IMG/VR virus record: IMGVR_UViG_3300032240_001952 | Location: 1 to 41,728 of that record | Source of the DNA: a virus | Length of the DNA stretch: 41,728 nucleotides | Direction: 5' to 3' (one strand) | Shown here: positions 36,287 to 41,728 of the stretch, one piece after another | How positions within the stretch are numbered: the first letter of the stretch is position 1 | How the letters are laid out: the number at the start of each line of letters is the position of its first letter | Translations under genes and position numbers: made by a program | Notes under the pieces: model-generated | What the model was told of the DNA's origin: nothing | What the model saw: only the letters and a program-made list of their open reading frames with translations | Databases searched by the model: none

Positions 36287-38575
36287 ATGGCGTATAAACA
36301 ATATGGAAAAGTTCTTAATACTCTAAACATCAAAGCAAAAAATGTTTTTAATTGGAATCAAAACTATAATAATGGTTATGGTCAAATAAATCTAAATCAT
36401 AAAGATGCTCATAGCTATATTAATAGAAAACTAATCAGAGTTGCAACAAACGAATCACTGCTTGGATATGTTCCATCAGTTAAAAATATTGATTACAATA
36501 CTGCATCTTTAATTTTAAGAAATTCTGGTTTTACTCCAGATCCAGTTTATTCTTATACTAATTCTACTTCATTTCAACAATACAATACATCTGGTGGATA
36601 TGTAACAGCTCAATCCCCAGCTCCTTCAGCATCTTCTGGAACTCTTTTGCAGTATGGTTCTAGCGTAAGACTTGACGTTTTGTTATATACTTCTGCCCCC
36701 ATAGATTCAAGTACAGTTCCCAACGCACCACTTTGGAGTAATGCTACTGCTGCAGATTCCTCTGTAATTTTAACTTTTGTAACTCCATCAAATGGTGGAT
36801 CTGCTATAACAAGATATGAATACAGCATAACAAATGGTGCAACGTGGATTGCTATTGGTTTGCCAGCAAATAATACATTTACTGTTTCTGGTTTAACAAA
36901 TAATGTTTCTTACACATTTTATATTAGAGCAGTAAATGCAAAAGGAAATTCTGCATCTTCATCTGGAGTAAGTAAATCTCCATCAGCAGGCTCTAGCGGA
37001 GGAACCATAACTACTCCAGCAGCACCAACATTTACTGTTTCGTTTATTACCAATACTTCTTTTAGAATTAATTTAACAGCACCAACAAATACTGGCGGAG
37101 CAGACATAACAAGATATCAACATACTTTAGATGGTGGAACCACTTGGACAAATGACTTTACAAATACTGGTCCTATAACAATATCATCTCTTAACCCAGG
37201 ACAAACATACCAAGTTGCAATTAGAGCTGTAAATTCAGCGGGTTCAGGATTAGCTGCAGTAACTCAAAATGTTACAACTACAAAGGTTGTTCCAGATGTA
37301 ACTGGAATAGCTTTAAATACTGCCAAAACAATTATTACATCAAATGGCTATATTTATGGAGATGGAACAGTAAGTGCTTCAAATAACCAGTTTTATTTAA
37401 ATTATTCTGGAGGATACACTAGTGCTCAGTCCCCAGTTGCTGGATCAACATTAACTGGAGGATCAACAATTCGTGTTGACTACACAACATATTTGGCAGC
37501 ACCTTCATATGGAACAGTTCCAAACGTTGTTGGGTTATCTTACTCAAATGCTATTTCTCAAATACAGCAGGCTGGATATTCTAATATTACTCAAGTAACA
37601 CAATCTGATGCTACAAAAAATTATGGAATTGTTTATGCTCAAACACCTTCAGCTGGAACCGCAGCCCTTGTTAATACTGTAGTTACAATTACATATTCAG
37701 ATTTTACAGGAACCTTACAGCCTCCTACAAATAGAACATTGCCATCAATAACATATGACAATCTTTATATTGGATCGGTGTTCACATTGAACCCAGGATT
37801 ATGGACTGACTCTCCAACATCTTATACATACCAGTGGTACGATTCAAATGGAAATAACTTTATTAATGCAACAGGTTCAACTTATACAGCAAATGCAACA
37901 ACAGTTTCTAGATATGTAACTGCAAAAGTTGTAGCTACAAATGCTGCGGGTTCTTCTGCAGTTACTCCAGTTGGAACTTCATATGGTCCAATCAGATCTT
38001 TGGTAAAACCATCAGATATTGGATATATTTCAGTAAATCCAAGAGCCGCAAATTCAATTTCAATACAATGGTCTGGCGGAGATTCACCATTTTATTTTGT
38101 TGGTATCTACAAAGCTGGAACGTCAGCATATGTTGGTACAAAAATTACAAATCAACAGACAACAACATTTACTGGTTTAGACCCTGCACAAAATTATTTT
38201 GTTCAAATATTTGGAAATAATAATTCAGAATATACAAATGACTCAACTACAAGTTCAGTATTGTCAACATTTTTTTCAGCCGCACCAAGTACACCAGTTT
38301 TAAATTCTGCAACAAAGTCTGGAAATGTAATAAACTTTTCTACAACCAGAGGGTCTAATGATGCAAGAATAAGAATTCAATTAGAAAATTTAGACGGATC
38401 CCTTGCTACTGGTGCAGGTTATACAGATTATGGATTTGATTTAACTCAGGGAACAGTTTCTGGATCATATTCAATTAACGGTATATCTTCTGGAACCTAC
38501 AAACTCGCAGCTTATGGGTATAATGAAGATTACGGGGTTGAAACTACTGGATCAAAAGTTCAGATTAGTATATAA
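36287..38575 (+). CDS. Fibre with PASTA and fibronectin type III domains (762 aa)
   Basis: The 762-aa protein is modular. Residues about 60-134 form a first PASTA-like domain (YVPSVKNIDYNTASLILRNS with TAQSPAPSASSGTLLQYGSS). Residues about 146-232 and 244-330 are fibronectin type III domains (VSYTFYIRAVNAKGNSASS; YQVAIRAVNSAGSGLA). Two further PASTA domains follow at about 333-405 (VPDVTGIALNTAKTIITSNG) and 413-480 (VPNVVGLSYSNAISQIQQAG). An Ig-like region and one or two fibronectin-like domains complete it. PASTA domains normally bind peptidoglycan stem peptides in bacterial PknB-type kinases. Their presence here suggests wall recognition. Confidence 0.82.
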   Translation: MAYKQYGKVLNTLNIKAKNVFNWNQNYNNGYGQINLNHKDAHSYINRKLIRVATNESLLGYVPSVKNIDYNTASLILRNSGFTPDPVYSYTNSTSFQQYNTSGGYVTAQSPAPSASSGTLLQYGSSVRLDVLLYTSAPIDSSTVPNAPLWSNATAADSSVILTFVTPSNGGSAITRYEYSITNGATWIAIGLPANNTFTVSGLTNNVSYTFYIRAVNAKGNSASSSGVSKSPSAGSSGGTITTPAAPTFTVSFITNTSFRINLTAPTNTGGADITRYQHTLDGGTTWTNDFTNTGPITISSLNPGQTYQVAIRAVNSAGSGLAAVTQNVTTTKVVPDVTGIALNTAKTIITSNGYIYGDGTVSASNNQFYLNYSGGYTSAQSPVAGSTLTGGSTIRVDYTTYLAAPSYGTVPNVVGLSYSNAISQIQQAGYSNITQVTQSDATKNYGIVYAQTPSAGTAALVNTVVTITYSDFTGTLQPPTNRTLPSITYDNLYIGSVFTLNPGLWTDSPTSYTYQWYDSNGNNFINATGSTYTANATTVSRYVTAKVVATNAAGSSAVTPVGTSYGPIRSLVKPSDIGYISVNPRAANSISIQWSGGDSPFYFVGIYKAGTSAYVGTKITNQQTTTFTGLDPAQNYFVQIFGNNNSEYTNDSTTSSVLSTFFSAAPSTPVLNSATKSGNVINFSTTRGSNDARIRIQLENLDGSLATGAGYTDYGFDLTQGTVSGSYSINGISSGTYKLAAYGYNEDYGVETTGSKVQISI

Positions 38576-38584
38576 TGGATAATA

Positions 38585-40333
38585 ATGTCTTACTACCTTA
38601 AAATTATAAAAGATAATCCAATAGCATTTTTGCCATTGGATGAGTCTACATTTACCACCGCATATGATATTTCTGGATGCGGAAATAATGGAACTTACAA
38701 TGGATCATTTTCAAACAAAATTATGCCTTTGGTTTATGGGGGATCAAACTCTACTTTAATTACTGATACTTCATATGTGACATATTCAACAGCAAAAGAT
38801 TTTTATTTATTAACTGCTAAAGGAGGTTTAGCAACAAAAGACTATTCTGATAATGATTTTGCCCTAGAAATATGGTTTAAACAAAATATTTTAACTCAAG
38901 ATTTAAATCCAATTTTAGCTGACTCTACAAATCAGGTAGGATTATTTTATCAAAATGGAAATATTATTTTTAAAATTCCAGGACAGTTTTTAACATATAA
39001 ATTATCTTTTTCAAATAAAGCAATGCATATTGTAGCAAACTATAGTATTCATGCTATGGAGCTTTATATAGATGGATCTCTAGTAAAAGCACAACAGCTT
39101 TCACAATATACATTTACAAATTCATCAGTGTCGTTTGCCTCTGGTCCAACACAATCTGGAAATTCTTTTATTATTGATGCTCCTGCTATTTACCGAAATG
39201 CATTAAGTAAAGAGCAAGTGGCAAATCATTTTTATGCTGGAGTAGAACATACAAATCCTTCTCAAATTGTTTCTCCAGACAAAGGTATACTGTTGCCATT
39301 GCATGGTGGTAATTTAGCACCAGTATTCAAATATGAGTATCAAACTGAAAAACAATGGAAAAGAATTTTAAATGATACTGTTTATTATGATTCCACATAC
39401 GGATACGTTTCTTTTGTTCAAACATTAGATGTTCAATCAAAAACATTTGTTGGTCAAGATATTATTAATATTCCATCAACACTTTCAATAAACTCTTCTA
39501 AAATTGAATGGCGGGCGGATAAAGGAATTACAGTTGAAACAAGTATAGACGGAACAACATATGTGCAATGTACAAATGGATCAGCTCTTCCACAATTTAA
39601 TAAAGAAACATCAACAGCTACAAATATTTTATATGTTAGAATAACAATGACATCCTCAGACACATCCACGGATCTTCCTAGACTATCTGGATTTAAAATT
39701 TATTTTTATGCTAATAAAGATTTGTATGCACAAAATTACGGATACTTTGCGACTTCTACAAAAGAATATGATTTATCTTTATTTAATTATCCAGTACTGC
39801 TAAGACATCCAAATGTTGGATTAAAAACAGTAGGCACAGGCGGATTTGATATTGCCGTAGATCAAGAAATTAAAACAATTGAACTTATGTTTACTCCATC
39901 AACTACAGCAAATAATATTTTGTTTTATTCTACAGCAAATGACTCTTATCCAGAAACAAAATTGGGGTGGAATGGAACGGGCACATTAAAGTCCAATATC
40001 TCTAAGATATATATTAATGGAGTAGATAAGACATCTGCAAATATTAAAAATGAACTAATTGCTGGACAACCCCATTATATTGTTTTAGTTTTAACGGCAC
40101 CGATTAAAAATACTCTACAATTTAACTATTTATCTTTATCTAATTATGGACCAGCCTGCAATTACCATAATCTGGCTATGTATTTATATGAATTAACCTC
40201 AACTCAAGTAAATACTCATTATAACCTTTATGTAGGAAAGCCTTCAACATCAATATCAGATTCGTCATTCTCCTTGACAGAATCATCCACAAACTACTAT
40301 AATAATCAGTGGTTAGTGGTTTCCAGTGCATAA
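38585..40333 (+). CDS. Laminin-G-domain tail fibre protein (582 aa)
   Basis: The 582-aa protein begins MSYYLKIIKDNPIAFLPLDE, a LamG-type opening ("YLP-DE-sxxA-D-SG"). Residues about 20-215 (AYDISGCGNNGTYNG, FALEIWFKQN, MHIVANYSIHAMELYIDGSL, NALSKEQVANHF) form a laminin-G/pentraxin-like lectin. A discoidin-like beta segment follows (IEWRADKGITVETSIDGTTY, about 305-350). A second LamG-like domain (about 415-560) ends in the IYLYELTSTQVNTHYN-type strand. It is probably a glycan-binding fibre. It is the last gene of the array. Confidence 0.8.
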   Translation: MSYYLKIIKDNPIAFLPLDESTFTTAYDISGCGNNGTYNGSFSNKIMPLVYGGSNSTLITDTSYVTYSTAKDFYLLTAKGGLATKDYSDNDFALEIWFKQNILTQDLNPILADSTNQVGLFYQNGNIIFKIPGQFLTYKLSFSNKAMHIVANYSIHAMELYIDGSLVKAQQLSQYTFTNSSVSFASGPTQSGNSFIIDAPAIYRNALSKEQVANHFYAGVEHTNPSQIVSPDKGILLPLHGGNLAPVFKYEYQTEKQWKRILNDTVYYDSTYGYVSFVQTLDVQSKTFVGQDIINIPSTLSINSSKIEWRADKGITVETSIDGTTYVQCTNGSALPQFNKETSTATNILYVRITMTSSDTSTDLPRLSGFKIYFYANKDLYAQNYGYFATSTKEYDLSLFNYPVLLRHPNVGLKTVGTGGFDIAVDQEIKTIELMFTPSTTANNILFYSTANDSYPETKLGWNGTGTLKSNISKIYINGVDKTSANIKNELIAGQPHYIVLVLTAPIKNTLQFNYLSLSNYGPACNYHNLAMYLYELTSTQVNTHYNLYVGKPSTSISDSSFSLTESSTNYYNNQWLVVSSA

Positions 40334-40354
40334 TTTGTCACACAGCCTGACAAA
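40334..40354. promoter_or_regulatory. Inverted repeat upstream of the portal operon
   Basis: TTTGTCA (40334-40340) and TGACAAA (40348-40354) form a perfect 7-bp inverted repeat around a 7-nt spacer. It begins directly after the stop of the fibre gene and ends 3 bp before the -35 at 40358. It may be an operator or a weak transcript hairpin. Confidence 0.5.
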
Positions 40355-40357
40355 ATC

Positions 40358-40386
40358 TGGACTTATGCACCACGAAATGGTAAAAT
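40358..40386 (+). promoter_or_regulatory. Promoter with leaderless start for the portal operon
   Basis: TGGACT (40358-40363), 17 bp, TGG-TAAAAT (40381-40386), then 6 nt to ATG 40393, which is the predicted +1. There is no ribosome site, so the mRNA should be leaderless. Confidence 0.65.
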
Positions 40387-40392
40387 AAACTA

Positions 40393-40728
40393 ATGGATAT
40401 CAAAAGACTTAATTCTGAATTTATCGAAGAGACAACCCTAGGACTTTATGTTTGGGAAATGCCAGACGGAAGATGGGTGGGAGATGATGAAGGAAACTTC
40501 ATGACAATCCAAGCATTCAAAGGCGATAAAACCAAAATGGATATGCTTGCGACGGCGGTAAGAGGATATGGAATTTACGAAGGTAAACCAACATTCTTGT
40601 CAGGAAGAAGAAAAGTTACAAATGAAGAATTCGAAGAACAGCAATCAAGATTAAAGTGGGGCCTTGTTCCAGATCCATACGACATGGGTGTATACAAGGA
40701 GAATAAGGCAAAGGGTCTAATCGTATGA
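40393..40728 (+). CDS. Hypothetical protein upstream of portal (111 aa)
   Basis: The 111-aa acidic/basic mixed protein (MDIKRLNSEFIEETTLGL onward) contains LYVWEMPDGRWVGDDEGN (about 18-35) and a basic loop (FLSGRRKVTNEEFEEQQSRL), ending YKENKAKGLIV. Small proteins with this VWEMPDG-type motif are found next to portal genes of large actinophages. The function is unknown. It overlaps the portal start by ATGA, and its own start coincides with the predicted transcription start. Confidence 0.72.
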   Translation: MDIKRLNSEFIEETTLGLYVWEMPDGRWVGDDEGNFMTIQAFKGDKTKMDMLATAVRGYGIYEGKPTFLSGRRKVTNEEFEEQQSRLKWGLVPDPYDMGVYKENKAKGLIV

Positions 40729-41728
40729 CAAAAGTAGTTTATGAAGAAGATAGCAATATCGTAGATAACGATGTTCGCATTAATACTTATGCGGATATGG
40801 TTAGATTTAGCAAGGCTCAAGAAGAAACCACAACTGACCCTTTCGCAGCAGATGCTGAAGAATTAAAAAAGTTTACTGGCCTATCTCCTGCATTTAGACG
40901 CAAATTAGGTAGAGAGCTAACAAAAGCATTTACTGGCCAAGATGGTGCACAAACACAACAAAGTCTTCTAGCCCAGGCAATCACTGGATATGCACTTTTA
41001 GATGTAATTGAACCAACATACAATATGGAATATCTCTCACGACTTTATGAAATTTCAACATATAATTATTCTGCTTGTAATGCTAAGACATCAAATATTG
41101 TTGGCTTGGGACACATGTTTATTGAAACAAGAAAAACAAATGACGCTCTTGATGGAATCACAGATGAAAAGCAATTAGACCGTGCACGTAGAAAGCTTGC
41201 AAAGTTAAAGCAAGATTTACAAGACTGGCTAGATGAATGTAATGATGAAGATACATTTACAGAAACTTTAATTAAGGTATGGACTGACTATGAAGCTACT
41301 GGTAATGGCTATCTGGAAGTCGGTAGAACGGTTCGTGGAGACATTGGATACATAGGACATGTCCCATCAAAGACAATGCGTGTACGCCGCCTTAGAGACG
41401 GTTTTATACAGCTTCTGTATGGCAAGCTAGTTTACTTTAGAAATTTTGGAGATCAAGAAACTCCTAACCCAATCCTTGGCGGAGCAGATCGTCCTAATGA
41501 AATTATTCATTTAAAGAAATATACACCAGTAAATATGTATTATGGTGTTCCAGATATTATTGCTGCACAGAATTCTTTGGCTGGAAATGAATTTGCTGCT
41601 AAATACAATTTGGATTATTTTGAAAATAAAGCTGTCCCTCGCTATATTATTACAGCAAAGGGTGCTAAACTTTCTCCAGAATCAGAGCGTAAGTTGCTTG
41701 AATTCTTCCAAGTCGGATTAAAGGGAAA
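40725..41728 (+). CDS. Portal protein (PBSX-type), partial
   Basis: The gene starts at ATG 40725 and runs off the window after 334 codons. Residues about 60-334 (LGRELTKAFTGQD, GNGYLEVGRTVRGDIGYIGH, NEIIHLKKYTPVNMYYGVPD, EFAAKYNLDYFENKAVPRYI) match PBSX-family phage portal proteins: the clip-to-stem region with the conserved N-E-I-I-H-x-K and Y-G-x-P-D motifs. Portals form the 12-subunit ring through which DNA is packaged and to which the neck and terminase bind. It is the second gene after the leaderless promoter at 40358. Confidence 0.9.
   Translation, partial: MTKVVYEEDSNIVDNDVRINTYADMVRFSKAQEETTTDPFAADAEELKKFTGLSPAFRRKLGRELTKAFTGQDGAQTQQSLLAQAITGYALLDVIEPTYNMEYLSRLYEISTYNYSACNAKTSNIVGLGHMFIETRKTNDALDGITDEKQLDRARRKLAKLKQDLQDWLDECNDEDTFTETLIKVWTDYEATGNGYLEVGRTVRGDIGYIGHVPSKTMRVRRLRDGFIQLLYGKLVYFRNFGDQETPNPILGGADRPNEIIHLKKYTPVNMYYGVPDIIAAQNSLAGNEFAAKYNLDYFENKAVPRYIITAKGAKLSPESERKLLEFFQVGLKG

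Overview
The window is part of the genome of an AT-rich tailed phage (Caudoviricetes). The right edge enters a PBSX-type portal gene. About 28 kb before it is a nearly uninterrupted rightward run of tail-fibre, adhesin and virion genes with fibre chaperones. An adenosylcobalamin (class II) ribonucleotide reductase, a GT-B glycosyltransferase, a lysozyme-like transglycosylase and a putative holin lie to its left. An actinobacterial, probably aquatic, host is an inference. It rests on the class II reductase, several genes whose start codon sits exactly at the predicted transcription start (leaderless mRNAs), TGTGA-N6-TCACA sites of the Crp/GlxR type, and PASTA domains in a fibre. No tRNA, rRNA, CRISPR array, integrase or insertion sequence was seen.

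Layout. (1) 1-5644: about 23 very small leftward genes (23-138 aa), tightly packed and often overlapping as TAATG/ATGA, broken up by AT-poor control regions. These regions are highly patterned: eight promoters have the element TGTCAG exactly 10 bp before the -10 box; eight TGTGA-N6-TCACA-like palindromes lie mostly 64-85 bp upstream of those starts; eight copies of CGACACGCC(G/C) and DnaA-box-like TTATCCACA repeats sit between; and a second set of TTGACA-17-TATnTT promoters lies further upstream. (2) 5600-5700: divergent promoters. (3) 5689-6847 rightward: a 35-aa zinc-finger peptide, a 227-aa phage protein and two small genes, ending at a hairpin shared with (4) 6992-8698 leftward: small Cys-rich proteins and a membrane-anchored transglycosylase. 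(5) 8782-12033 rightward: glycosyltransferase, ribonucleotide reductase, putative holin, then a strong terminator at 12054-12090. (6) 12108-40333: fibre/adhesin array. (7) 40393 onward: a leaderless conserved gene, then the portal gene, cut by the window edge.

How the parts fit. The left arm looks like an early host-takeover region with coordinated, possibly cAMP-receptor-type control. The reductase supplies deoxynucleotides. The right part builds the host-recognition apparatus from repeated modules: fibre, then a small acidic chaperone-like protein, then a small beta-domain protein. Inside the array a four-gene accessory block (27430-31274) encodes a coiled-coil protein, an unknown protein, a U32-peptidase-like Cys-cluster domain fused to a methyltransferase, and a multi-pass permease-like membrane protein. 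This block, the patterned left-arm control regions and the Tyr/Cys-repeat fibre are the most novel parts.
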